This document shows positions 7,031-14,816 of a DNA stretch of 34,554 nucleotides, in pieces. The stretch comes from Bacteroides xylanisolvens XB1A (GTDB lineage: Bacteria; Bacteroidota; Bacteroidia; Bacteroidales; Bacteroidaceae). The stretch covers positions 2,203,164-2,237,717 of the forward strand of contig NC_021017.1 of NCBI RefSeq assembly GCF_000210075.1, given 5' to 3'. Position 1 is the first letter of the stretch. Each line of letters starts with the position of its first letter. Made by a program: the position numbers and the translations under genes. The notes beneath the pieces were generated by a model. It worked only from the letters and a program-made list of their open reading frames with translations. It was not told the DNA's origin and did not search any database.

Positions 7031-8407
7031 CTATGAAAACAAATCATTTAACGCCTCGCTCATACTAGGATGAGTAAAAATGAAGTCACGCAGGAAAGTA
7101 TAATCCTGACCTGTCTTCATTGCAACAGCAACTGTATTGATTACTTCGCTGGAATCAGGCGCAAACAGCATACAGCCCAATATTTTTCCCGTATTCTTAT
7201 CAATAACAGCTTTCAAAAGGCCATCCGTTTCTCCCAATGTTTTCGCTCTTGGTATCGCCATAACGGGCAATTTCTTGATAATAATATCCAAATTCTGTTT
7301 ACGAGCCTCTTCTTCATTCAATCCGATACGTGCTAATGGAGGATCAATAAAAACAGAGTAGCTAACCGGATTGCGATCATTGGTTGTCCGTTCTTTATCG
7401 CCAAACAGATCCTCCCGGATAATCCGGTAATCATCCAATGAAATATAAGTGAACTGCAAACCACCTTTCACATCACCAACGGCACGTATATTCGGTTGGG
7501 TTGTTTTCAGGTATTCATCCACAATGATCGCTCCGCGTGCATCCGTCTCCACTCCGGCAACTTCCAAATTCAGATCTTTCGTGTTCGGTCGGCGTCCTGT
7601 AGCCAGCAATACAGCATCAGCTTCAAGTTCCACCACCTCACCAGTTTGTGAATCAGAAAAAACAACGACTGCTCCATCTTCGATATGTTTCACAGATTGA
7701 ACCTTTGCATTCATTCGAAAAACAATGCCTTTTTTCTCTAATGTTTCTTTTACACTTGCAGCAATATCCCGGTCTTCACGCACAATCAGTTCAGGATAAC
7801 TTTCGAGTACGGTCACCTGTGAACCGAACGAAGCATACATAGACGCAAACTCCAAACCGATGTAACCGCCACCGATAATAACCAGTCGGCGGGGAAGCTC
7901 TGTCAATTCCATGATTGAGGTACTTGTATAAACCAACGGATTACCCACAACTCCCTCAATGGGAGGAATAACTGTTTCTGCTCCCGTATTGATAATAATT
8001 TGCTTCGATGTCAGCATTATTTCTTCAGTAGATGTACGGACAGAAACCACATCGGAAGAGACAAAAGAGCCCACACCTGTATAGACTGTTACATTGGGAT
8101 TATCTGCCAGATTATGGTAATTCTTATTTCTCAATGCACTTGTCACAGCTTCTTTCACAGAAATGGCATTGCGATAGAACTCACTCCTTTCTTCAAATGT
8201 AGCATCTTTCATACCGGAAGCAATTTTAGCCTGATGAACCAATGTCTTGGTCGGAATACAGCCAATATTAATACACGTTCCTCCATACATTTTATCCGAA
8301 CGTTCAACAATGGCAACTTTTCGCCCACGCTTTGCAAACTCTGCCGCAAGGGTCTTCCCTCCCTTGCCAAAACCGATAATAATAACGTCAAATGCATTCA
8401 TATCCAT
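7031..8407 (-). CDS. rclA: RclA-like FAD/NAD(P)-dependent disulfide oxidoreductase
   Basis: 458 residues, class I pyridine nucleotide-disulfide reductase. The N-terminal FAD Rossmann motif is IIIGFGKGGKTLA (residues 9-21). The redox-active pair is C45-C50 in YGGTCINIGCIPTKTLVH, and the NAD(P) motif is IIGGGYIGLEFAS. The second FAD contact is AVGDVKGGLQFTYISLDD, and the C-terminal dimer motif is HPSMSE (H446, E451). The CINIGC motif and LQFTYISLDDYRI match what I recall of E. coli RclA, a flavoenzyme protecting against reactive chlorine species and reported to reduce Cu(II), better than mercuric reductase or dihydrolipoamide dehydrogenase. There is no heavy-metal-binding domain at the N-terminus. 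Residue 3 is also Met and may be the true start. It appears monocistronic. The substrate in this organism is unproven. Confidence 0.85.
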   Translation of the reverse strand: MDMNAFDVIIIGFGKGGKTLAAEFAKRGRKVAIVERSDKMYGGTCINIGCIPTKTLVHQAKIASGMKDATFEERSEFYRNAISVKEAVTSALRNKNYHNLADNPNVTVYTGVGSFVSSDVVSVRTSTEEIMLTSKQIIINTGAETVIPPIEGVVGNPLVYTSTSIMELTELPRRLVIIGGGYIGLEFASMYASFGSQVTVLESYPELIVREDRDIAASVKETLEKKGIVFRMNAKVQSVKHIEDGAVVVFSDSQTGEVVELEADAVLLATGRRPNTKDLNLEVAGVETDARGAIIVDEYLKTTQPNIRAVGDVKGGLQFTYISLDDYRIIREDLFGDKERTTNDRNPVSYSVFIDPPLARIGLNEEEARKQNLDIIIKKLPVMAIPRAKTLGETDGLLKAVIDKNTGKILGCMLFAPDSSEVINTVAVAMKTGQDYTFLRDFIFTHPSMSEALNDLFS

Positions 8408-8460
8408 ATAGTTTTAATTGGTTCTAAATTTACTTGTTAAGTTCATAACTAATGATGTTG

Positions 8461-8491
8461 CAAAGTTCACTGTTTTTGAAAGAATGAACAA
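8461..8491 (-). promoter_or_regulatory. Putative promoter of the RclA-like gene
   Basis: The minus strand reads GAACTTTG (plus 8461-8468), one base off the TAnnTTTG consensus, with TTG 20 nt upstream (plus 8489-8491). The leader to the ATG at 8407 would be about 47 nt. Confidence 0.45.
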
Positions 8492-8553
8492 TAACCATTT
8501 TACCGGATAAGTTAGCAATTATTCCCATATAGAATAAAAGTAACAAATAATCA

Positions 8554-8591
8554 AAATCGCCGGAGCAGATCAGTGACCTGCCCGGCGATTT
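8554..8591 (-). terminator. Terminator downstream of aspA
   Basis: A stem of about 14 bp with one bulge (arms AAATCGCCGG-GCAG and its complement, with a ~9-nt loop) lies about 30 nt beyond the aspA stop. The minus strand continues into a T-rich but interrupted tract, so termination strength is uncertain. The stem is flanked by AAA/TTT on both sides and could serve both strands. Confidence 0.65.
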
Positions 8592-8622
8592 CCCTATTGA
8601 ATCGATTCCCACTTACTATCTA

Positions 8623-10056
8623 TCAACGGTTGGGATGAATATCCAGTTTGACTGGTTTTATCATATTTTCAGGTTCCAGAATGGTATCCAAATCTTTCTT
8701 GGAAAGGATATTATGTTCCAAAACAAGTTCATACACTCCCTTTCCTGTTTCCAATGCTTCTTTAGCTATCTTGGTAGAATTTTTATAACCAATCACCGGA
8801 TTCAGGGCTGTCACTACACCAATGCTGTTGTGCACATCTCTCCGGCATTTTTCTTCATTGGCTGTTATGCCGTCGATACATAACGTACGTAAGGTATCGA
8901 AGCCATTCATCAACAAGTCGGCAGACTCGAAACAGCATTGCGCCATCACCGGCTCCATTGCATTCAGCTCCATTTGAGCGGCTTCGCCACTCATAGCCAC
9001 ACAAAGATCATTTCCTATCACCTTATAAGCCACCTGATTCATCACTTCAGGAATCACCGGGTTCACTTTTCCCGGCATGATGGATGAGCCCGGTTGCATA
9101 GCCGGCAGATTGATTTCGCCCAATCCGCAACGCGGACCGGAAGCCAGCAATCGCAAGTCATTACATATCTTATTCATTTTGACAGCTATACGCCTCATCG
9201 CTCCCGAATAACCTACCATGCAGGAAGTGTCCGAAGTGGCTCCTACCAAATCATCGGCAAGCTTTATATCCAGTCCCGTAATCTTGCGCAAAGCGGCAAT
9301 ACACTTTTCCGCATATTCCGGTTCGGCGGTGATTCCGGTTCCGATGGCCGTGGCTCCCATGTTGACTGTCAGAAAGTCCTGCGCGGCAAAATCAAGATTC
9401 TTCACTTCATGTTCAAGAATACTCGCAAACCCGTTGAAGGTCTGTCCGAGAGTCATCGGTACGGCATCTTCCAGTTGGGTACGTCCCATTTTGATGATAT
9501 GCGCAAACTCACGTCCTTTCTTCCGGAAAGCCTCTATCAACACTTCGAAATGCTTAACCAATTTCAAATGAGTGTAATAGAGTCCAATGTGGATGGCGGT
9601 GGGATAAGCATCGTTGGTAGATTGCGAGCGGTTGACATGATCGTTAGGCGAACAGTATTGATACTCTCCGCGCTGATGCCCCATCAATTCCAATGCCCGG
9701 TTGGCAACCACTTCATTGATATTCATGTTCGTGGTAGTACCCGCTCCCCCCTGAATCATATCTACGGGGAACTGTTCGTGATGCTTTCCTTCAAGTATTT
9801 CTTTACAAGCTCTCAAGATAGCATCCGTTTGTTCTTCGGTTAATAAGTCCAGTTCGCGGTTGGCAACGGCGGCTCCCATTTTTGTGATAGCCAATGCCTG
9901 GATAAACAAAGGGTACTCATTTAAATGAAACTTACTGATGCGAAAGTTTTCGATACCGCGGAGCGTCTGTACTCCGTACAGTGCACTTTCCGGCACTTCA
10001 CGACTACCTATCAGGTCACTCTCCGTACGAGTTTTTTTTGATAAATTTTGTTCCAT
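8623..10056 (-). CDS. aspA: Aspartate ammonia-lyase
   Basis: 477 residues, the usual length for aspartase. It catalyses reversible deamination of L-aspartate to fumarate and ammonia in the cytoplasm as a homotetramer. The fumarase/aspartase signature SSIMPGKVNPVIPE, which carries the catalytic-loop serine, is at about residues 320-334. Other superfamily regions are the GAGTTTNMN segment and SPNDHVNRSQSTNDAYPTA near residues 105-155, and MGRTQLEDAVPMTLGQ. The aspartase-type NMNINEV and the neighbouring asparaginase and C4-dicarboxylate carrier favour aspartase over fumarase. It is divergent from the dcu-ansB-porin operon, and the 177-nt spacer probably holds both promoters. Its product fumarate would feed anaerobic fumarate respiration. 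Confidence 0.95.
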   Translation of the reverse strand: MEQNLSKKTRTESDLIGSREVPESALYGVQTLRGIENFRISKFHLNEYPLFIQALAITKMGAAVANRELDLLTEEQTDAILRACKEILEGKHHEQFPVDMIQGGAGTTTNMNINEVVANRALELMGHQRGEYQYCSPNDHVNRSQSTNDAYPTAIHIGLYYTHLKLVKHFEVLIEAFRKKGREFAHIIKMGRTQLEDAVPMTLGQTFNGFASILEHEVKNLDFAAQDFLTVNMGATAIGTGITAEPEYAEKCIAALRKITGLDIKLADDLVGATSDTSCMVGYSGAMRRIAVKMNKICNDLRLLASGPRCGLGEINLPAMQPGSSIMPGKVNPVIPEVMNQVAYKVIGNDLCVAMSGEAAQMELNAMEPVMAQCCFESADLLMNGFDTLRTLCIDGITANEEKCRRDVHNSIGVVTALNPVIGYKNSTKIAKEALETGKGVYELVLEHNILSKKDLDTILEPENMIKPVKLDIHPNR

Positions 10057-10202
10057 ATCGGTTGTTTTATAATAATAACAGTTTCGTTAGTTCTTATAAT
10101 AACCAATGAGTTTAGTTATTGTTTTAATAAATATGCAAAAACTATTCAAAGACTTTTTTGTTGTTAATACAAGAAAAAGAAAATACAAAGAGAGAAATCA
10201 TT

Positions 10203-10210
10203 TATCTTTG
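10203..10210 (+). promoter_or_regulatory. -7 element of the dcu-ansB-porin operon
   Basis: TATCTTTG matches TAnnTTTG exactly, 23 nt before the ATG at 10234. No clear TTTG is seen 19-21 nt further upstream, so an activator may be needed or the -33 element is weak. The 10057-10233 spacer otherwise holds only AT-rich sequence between the divergent genes. Confidence 0.6.
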
Positions 10211-10233
10211 TTGGGAACTTAAAACAACATTCT

Positions 10234-11544
10234 ATGATATTACAATTAGCATTTGTTCTGACGGCTATTATTATTGGCGCACGCCTGGGAGGTATTGGCC
10301 TCGGCGTGATGGGAGGAGTTGGGTTGGCTATACTTACGTTCGTTTTTGGTTTACAACCCACCGCGCCTCCTATCGACGTTATGTTAATGATTGCCGCAGT
10401 GATTTCGGCTGCTTCCTGTATGCAGGCAGCCGGCGGACTGGACTATATGGTGAAACTGGCAGAACATTTGCTTCGTAAGAATCCTTCACACGTCACCTTG
10501 CTTAGTCCGCTGGTGACCTACCTGTTTACTTTTGTAGCCGGAACGGGACACGTCGCCTATTCTGTGTTGCCGGTCATCGCGGAGGTTGCCACCGAAACCA
10601 AAATCCGTCCGGAACGTCCGCTGGGTATTGCCGTCATTGCTTCCCAACAGGCCATTACAGCCAGTCCGATTTCTGCGGCTACCGTAGCACTTCTCGGACT
10701 CTTAGCCGGATTCGATATTACCCTGTTTGACATTCTCAAGATTACGATTCCCGCTACCATTGTCGGCGTGTTGGTTGGTGCTTTATTCTCTATGAAAGTC
10801 GGTAAAGAATTGGTGGAAGACCCCGAATATCAGAAACGTCTGAAAGAAGGATTATTCAACAATAAAAAGATAGAGATTAAAGATGTGAAGAACAAACGTT
10901 CCGCTATGATTTCCGTCCTTATTTTTATATTGGCAACTGCGTTTATCGTACTCTTCGGTTCTTTTGAAGGAATGCGCCCCAGTTTCCTGATTGACGGGGA
11001 AATAGTTACATTAGGAATGTCTTCCATCATTGAAATCGTGATGTTATCGGCTGCCGCCATCATCCTGTTAGTAACCAAGACCGACGGAATCAAAGCAACG
11101 CAAGGTTCCGTATTTCCGGCAGGCATGCAGGCAGTGATTGCCATCTTCGGTATTGCCTGGATGGGAGATACCTTCCTTCAGGGAAACATGGGACAGCTGA
11201 CTCTTTCTATTGAAGGAATCGTGCAACAAATGCCGTGGCTGTTTGGTGTCGCGCTGTTTGTGATGTCTATTCTACTATACAGCCAGGCTGCCACAGTTCG
11301 GGCACTTGTGCCTCTGGGCATTGCGTTGGGGATTTCGCCTTATATGCTGATCGCCTTGTTTCCGGCAGTAAACGGATATTTCTTTATTCCGAATTACCCT
11401 ACTGTAGTGGCTGCTATCAATTTCGACCGTACCGGGACAACAAAAATCGGCAAGTATGTGTTGAATCATTCGTTCATGATGCCCGGCCTGGTATCGACGA
11501 TTGTTGCCATTGCCCTGGGACTGCTCTTTATACAAATATTTTAA
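10234..11544 (+). CDS. dcuA/dcuB: Anaerobic C4-dicarboxylate transporter, DcuA/DcuB family
   Basis: 436 residues, almost wholly hydrophobic with about ten to twelve membrane segments, matching the length of E. coli DcuA (433) and DcuB (446). Family landmarks are GARLGGIGLGVMGGVGLA at the N-terminus, GGLDYMVKLAEHLLRKNP, the FVAGTGHVAYSVLPVIAEVA loop, SQQAITASPISAA, and NYPTVVAAINFDRTGTTKIG near the C-terminus. The ASPISAA and YSQAAT segments look closer to DcuA, and the GTGH motif closer to DcuB, so I do not choose between them. The carrier exchanges aspartate, fumarate, malate and succinate across the inner membrane, in particular aspartate or fumarate in and succinate out. It is first in an operon, 35 nt ahead of the asparaginase, and divergent from aspA, which fits aspartate import. 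Confidence 0.92.
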   Translation: MILQLAFVLTAIIIGARLGGIGLGVMGGVGLAILTFVFGLQPTAPPIDVMLMIAAVISAASCMQAAGGLDYMVKLAEHLLRKNPSHVTLLSPLVTYLFTFVAGTGHVAYSVLPVIAEVATETKIRPERPLGIAVIASQQAITASPISAATVALLGLLAGFDITLFDILKITIPATIVGVLVGALFSMKVGKELVEDPEYQKRLKEGLFNNKKIEIKDVKNKRSAMISVLIFILATAFIVLFGSFEGMRPSFLIDGEIVTLGMSSIIEIVMLSAAAIILLVTKTDGIKATQGSVFPAGMQAVIAIFGIAWMGDTFLQGNMGQLTLSIEGIVQQMPWLFGVALFVMSILLYSQAATVRALVPLGIALGISPYMLIALFPAVNGYFFIPNYPTVVAAINFDRTGTTKIGKYVLNHSFMMPGLVSTIVAIALGLLFIQIF

Positions 11545-11579
11545 TATACATATATTATTAACCTAAACATCATTCAGTT

Positions 11580-12638
11580 ATGAAACAATTCAAAAGCTTT
11601 GGACTGGTAGTAGTCACACTACTATTTTCTGTAACAATGGCATTTGCCGCCAAACAGAACATTCATATCCTTGCCACCGGAGGAACGATTGCAGGCACAG
11701 GAAGTTCAGCTACCGGAACCAGCTACACAGCAGGACAAGTTGCCATCGGCGCACTGCTCGACGCTGTGCCCGAAATTAAGGACATCGCCAACGTGACCGG
11801 AGAACAGATTGTCAAAATCGGTTCGCAGGACATGAACGACCAGGTTTGGCTGACGCTTGCCAAGAAAATAAACGAACTATTGAAACGCCCGGACATCGAC
11901 GGCATCGTGATTACTCACGGAACCGATACAATGGAAGAAACGGCCTATTTCCTGAACCTGACCGTTAAAAGTGACAAACCGGTGGTACTGGTAGGTGCCA
12001 TGCGTCCGTCTACGGCTCTAAGTGCCGACGGCCCGTTGAATCTTTATAACGCCGTAGTTACCGCCGCCGCAAAGGAATCCAAAGACAAAGGAGTACTGGT
12101 TGCCATGAACGGACTGATCCTTGGAGCACAGAGTACGGTTAAAATGAACACGGTCGACGTGCAAACTTTCCAAGCTCCCAACTCCGGCGCGCTGGGGTAT
12201 GTGTTAAACGGAAAAGTATTCTATAATCAGGTGACGCTAAAAAAACATACCACCCAATCCGTTTTCGATGTTACTCATCTGAACGCACTGCCTAAAGTAG
12301 GTATCGTATACAGCTATTCGAACATTGAAGCAGATATGGTAACTCCGATGCTCAACAACGGCTACAAAGGCATTATCCATGCAGGAGTAGGAAATGGAAA
12401 TATCCATCAGAATATCTTCCCGGTACTGACAGACGCCCGCCAAAAAGGAATCCTTGTGGTTCGTTCTTCCCGTGTCCCGACAGGTCCTACCACACTGGAT
12501 GCAGAGGTAGACGACGCCAAATATCAGTTTGTGGCTTCACAGGAACTGAATCCGCAGAAATCACGCGTTTTGTTAATGCTTGCACTAACCAAAACAACTG
12601 ACTGGAAACAAATTCAGCAATATTTTAACGAATACTAA
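11580..12638 (+). CDS. ansB: Periplasmic (type II) L-asparaginase
   Basis: 352 residues with a Sec signal peptide (about 1-23, ending AFAA). Asparaginase hydrolyses L-asparagine to aspartate and ammonia. Both catalytic triad motifs are intact: ATGGTIAGTG, where T36 is the expected nucleophile, and HGTDTMEET, with T115-D116. The signal peptide and high similarity to the high-affinity type II enzyme place it in the periplasm, where the aspartate formed can be taken up by the Dcu carrier encoded just upstream. It is 15 nt ahead of the porin gene, so the three genes are very probably one transcript. Confidence 0.96.
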   Translation: MKQFKSFGLVVVTLLFSVTMAFAAKQNIHILATGGTIAGTGSSATGTSYTAGQVAIGALLDAVPEIKDIANVTGEQIVKIGSQDMNDQVWLTLAKKINELLKRPDIDGIVITHGTDTMEETAYFLNLTVKSDKPVVLVGAMRPSTALSADGPLNLYNAVVTAAAKESKDKGVLVAMNGLILGAQSTVKMNTVDVQTFQAPNSGALGYVLNGKVFYNQVTLKKHTTQSVFDVTHLNALPKVGIVYSYSNIEADMVTPMLNNGYKGIIHAGVGNGNIHQNIFPVLTDARQKGILVVRSSRVPTGPTTLDAEVDDAKYQFVASQELNPQKSRVLLMLALTKTTDWKQIQQYFNEY

Positions 12639-12653
12639 AAGCCTGACCTACTT

Positions 12654-13841
12654 ATGAAAAAATGGATATTTATGTTGCTCCTCGCGGGCAGCATACAGGG
12701 AGTATATCCTCAAAAAACGGAGAAGAAGGATAAATTCAACCCGAACACTCCCCTGTTTGAAGAACTGACAGACGTGAAAAAGAAGACAGATAAGTTCAAT
12801 CTTTATCTGAATATGCAAGGAAGCTTTGACGCTCATTTCCAAAATGGTTTTCAGGAAGGTGACTTCAACATGCACCAGCTCCGTATCGAAGCCAAAGGAA
12901 ATATCAACAACTGGCTTTCTTACCGCTATCGCCAGCGCCTCAACCGCTCGAACGATGCAAACGGCATGATTGACAATCTGCCTACTTCCATCGACTATGC
13001 CGGAATCGGTATCAAACTGAATGACCAGTTCAGCCTCTTCGCAGGAAAGCAATGTGCCGCATACGGTGGTATCGAGTTCGACCTCAACCCAATCGACATC
13101 TATCAGTACAGCGATATGATCGACTATATGAGTAACTTTATGACCGGACTGAATGTAGGCTATAACATTACTCCCGAACAGCAACTTAACCTGCAAATAC
13201 TGAACAGCCGCAACAGTTCGTTCGACAGCACTTACGGAATCACGGAAGATGCCGAAGGAAATCTTCCCGATCTGAAATCCGGCAAAATGCCGCTGGTTTA
13301 CACCTTGAACTGGAACGGTAATTTCAACAATGTCTTCAAGACCCGTTGGTCGGCTTCTGTCATGAACGAGGCCAAAAGTCACAATATGTATTATTATGCT
13401 TTAGGTAACGAATTGAATCTCGGCAAATGGAATGCTTTTGTCGATTTCATGTATTCAAAAGAGGACATTGACCGCAAAGGTATTATTACCAGTATCGTAG
13501 GCCGTCCGGGCGGGCATAACGCTTTTGATGCTAACTATCTTTCGGTTGTTGCCAAATGTAATTACCGCTTTCTTCCGAAATGGAATGTTTTTGTGAAGGG
13601 TATGTACGAGACGGCTTCCGTAGGCAAGGCGTCCGAGGGAATAGAGAAGGGAAATTATCGTACTTCCTGGGGATATCTGGGCGGTATCGAATATTACCCG
13701 ATGGAAACCAATCTGCACTTCTTTGTTACCTACGTGGGACGTTCGTATGATTTCACTTCCCGCGCCAAGGTGCTGGGACAGGAGAATTATAGTACTAACC
13801 GTATTTCTGTAGGATTTATCTGGCAGATGCCTGTATTCTAA
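12654..13841 (+). CDS. Porin (OprO/OprP-like) of the asparagine operon
   Basis: 395 residues with a signal peptide (about 1-19, ending VYPQ), then a Lys/Glu-rich linker and a long beta-rich domain. Typical strand pairs are FNLYLNMQGSFDAHF, FNMHQLRIEAKGNINNWLSYRYRQRLNR and YAGIGIKLNDQFSLFAGKQ. It ends in an aromatic strand (VGFIWQMPVF), the C-terminal signature of outer-membrane barrels. The pattern fits the phosphate-selective porin O/P family as annotated in Bacteroidota, but phosphate is not implied. Its place 15 nt behind ansB suggests that it lets asparagine, aspartate or dicarboxylates cross the outer membrane. That role is inferred from context only. Confidence 0.85.
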   Translation: MKKWIFMLLLAGSIQGVYPQKTEKKDKFNPNTPLFEELTDVKKKTDKFNLYLNMQGSFDAHFQNGFQEGDFNMHQLRIEAKGNINNWLSYRYRQRLNRSNDANGMIDNLPTSIDYAGIGIKLNDQFSLFAGKQCAAYGGIEFDLNPIDIYQYSDMIDYMSNFMTGLNVGYNITPEQQLNLQILNSRNSSFDSTYGITEDAEGNLPDLKSGKMPLVYTLNWNGNFNNVFKTRWSASVMNEAKSHNMYYYALGNELNLGKWNAFVDFMYSKEDIDRKGIITSIVGRPGGHNAFDANYLSVVAKCNYRFLPKWNVFVKGMYETASVGKASEGIEKGNYRTSWGYLGGIEYYPMETNLHFFVTYVGRSYDFTSRAKVLGQENYSTNRISVGFIWQMPVF

Positions 13842-13874
13842 TTCTAAAGCAAGAAACCGGGCTGACAATAAAAA

Positions 13875-13911
13875 AATACCCGATAGCTTCTTACAACAGT
13901 TATCGGGTATT
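13875..13911 (+). terminator. Terminator after the asparagine operon
   Basis: A perfect 11-bp stem (AATACCCGATA at 13875-13885 and its complement at 13901-13911) with a 15-nt loop lies 33 nt past the porin stop. It is preceded by an A run, so it could also stop transcripts entering from the minus side. The downstream T tract on the plus strand is broken, with TTTTT only at 13926. Confidence 0.75.
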
Positions 13912-13929
13912 CTTATATGTTCGGTCTTT

Positions 13930-14118
13930 TTAAATCAGAACCCAGGTATCTGCTCCGGCCCATTCAGACATATGCACAGCATCCCCACTGGGGAAAGACA
14001 GTCTATTCAACTGCTTCACGGAAGCACAGATAAGCCGTCTCATCAATTCTGGCAAGAGAGACTGACATTCTTTTGTGTCAGCCCATTGCTTCAAATGTGT
14101 TGATGTGATGAATTCCAT
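13930..14118 (-). pseudogene. N-terminal remnant of a large defence-type protein
   Basis: 62 residues. The segment with LKQWADTKECQSLLPELMRR and LSFPSGDAVHMSEWAG follows the N-terminal pattern I know from very large proteins in bacterial defence loci (W-A-x3-D/E, LP-x-L-x-RRLI, FP-x-G, W-D-G). Here the chain breaks at the conserved W-D-G, which reads W-A-G, and stops nine residues later. The gene therefore looks like the 5' end of a much longer one, cut by a deletion. Its promoter box is intact (14152-14159). A short functional protein cannot be excluded. Family assignment is from memory of the pattern. Confidence 0.5.
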
Positions 14119-14151
14119 AGATTACCTATATTGAGACTAGATATTGATGAA

Positions 14152-14159
14152 CAAATATA
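14152..14159 (-). promoter_or_regulatory. -7 element upstream of the truncated gene
   Basis: The minus strand reads TATATTTG, a perfect TAnnTTTG, 33 nt before the ATG at 14118. A TTTG lies about 23 nt upstream, slightly further than usual. A preserved promoter on a shortened gene supports recent loss of its 3' part. Confidence 0.5.
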
Positions 14160-14197
14160 CAACTTCTTTTTGACCCAATACACAAAACATTGAAAAG

Positions 14198-14608
14198 ATG
14201 TCGCAAATTTTTCTCAACATACTCGACAAAAGAGATTGGAACAACAGCGTTGACCAAATTCAAAAACTCACCGAAAGCCCCATAAAATCAACTAGGGAAT
14301 ATCCGTTTACGCTTTCATGGTCTCACTATTTGATATTAATGCGCATTGAATCTGATGAAGAACGCAGATTTTACGAAATTGAGTCTCAGAAACAAAATTG
14401 GAGTGTACGTCAATTGCAGCGGCAATATAATTCAAGCCTGTATGAGCGTTTGGCTCTCAGCAAAGACAAAGATTCAGTCTTGCGTTTAGCACAAGAGGGG
14501 CAAACGATCAATAAACCAGATGACATCATAAAGAATCCTTTAACGCTTTTTAGTAATCATTGTTCTATAATATATACAAAGAACTATGGACAATTTGTAA
14601 TGTTCTAA
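14198..14608 (+). pseudogene. Internal fragment of a YhcG-family (DUF1016) PDDEXK nuclease
   Basis: 136 residues. From about residue 36 the sequence TLSWSHYLILMRI, EERRFYEIESQKQNWSVRQL, YNSSLYERLALSKDK and DDIIKNPLTL is the second half of the DUF1016 N-terminal domain. In complete YhcG proteins about 100 residues precede this segment, and after KNPL comes an EFLGL motif leading into a PDDEXK nuclease domain. Here the first part is missing and the chain runs out of family right after KNPLTL into unrelated residues (SNHCSIIY and on). Both ends are therefore lost and nuclease activity is not expected. It is divergent from the other remnant at 13930-14118. Confidence 0.75.
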
Positions 14609-14816
14609 ATTATATCGAACTCACGTTAGTTTAGATGCGGGAGATTCAAAAACGCTGCAAATTCGAGGGGCGAAAGTGACTGGTTTATGTGCAATTACGA
14701 TTTTCCCGGAGTCAAGAATATAAAACGAATGGATAAAAAATATTACTACGGTATACTTCTTGCATTTTTAAACTTCATCTACCCTCCCATCATTTTTCCC
14801 ATCATGAAAAGACTTG
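14609..14816. other. Unassigned spacer, possible gene debris
   Basis: No gene is supported. One plus-strand frame at about 14640-14790 stays open and reads with normal composition, but has no start and no family I recognise. It may be further debris of the region broken at 13930-14608. No clear terminator for the HTCS gene was found here. Confidence 0.4.

Noticed and set aside
10158..10478. 106-residue plus-strand reading frame
   Set aside because: It overlaps the dcu gene start in another frame, has no family features, and begins before the dcu promoter box.
14640..14790. Possible plus-strand coding remnant
   Set aside because: The frame is open but has no start, no ribosome site and no family I can recognise. 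It is kept only as unassigned spacer.
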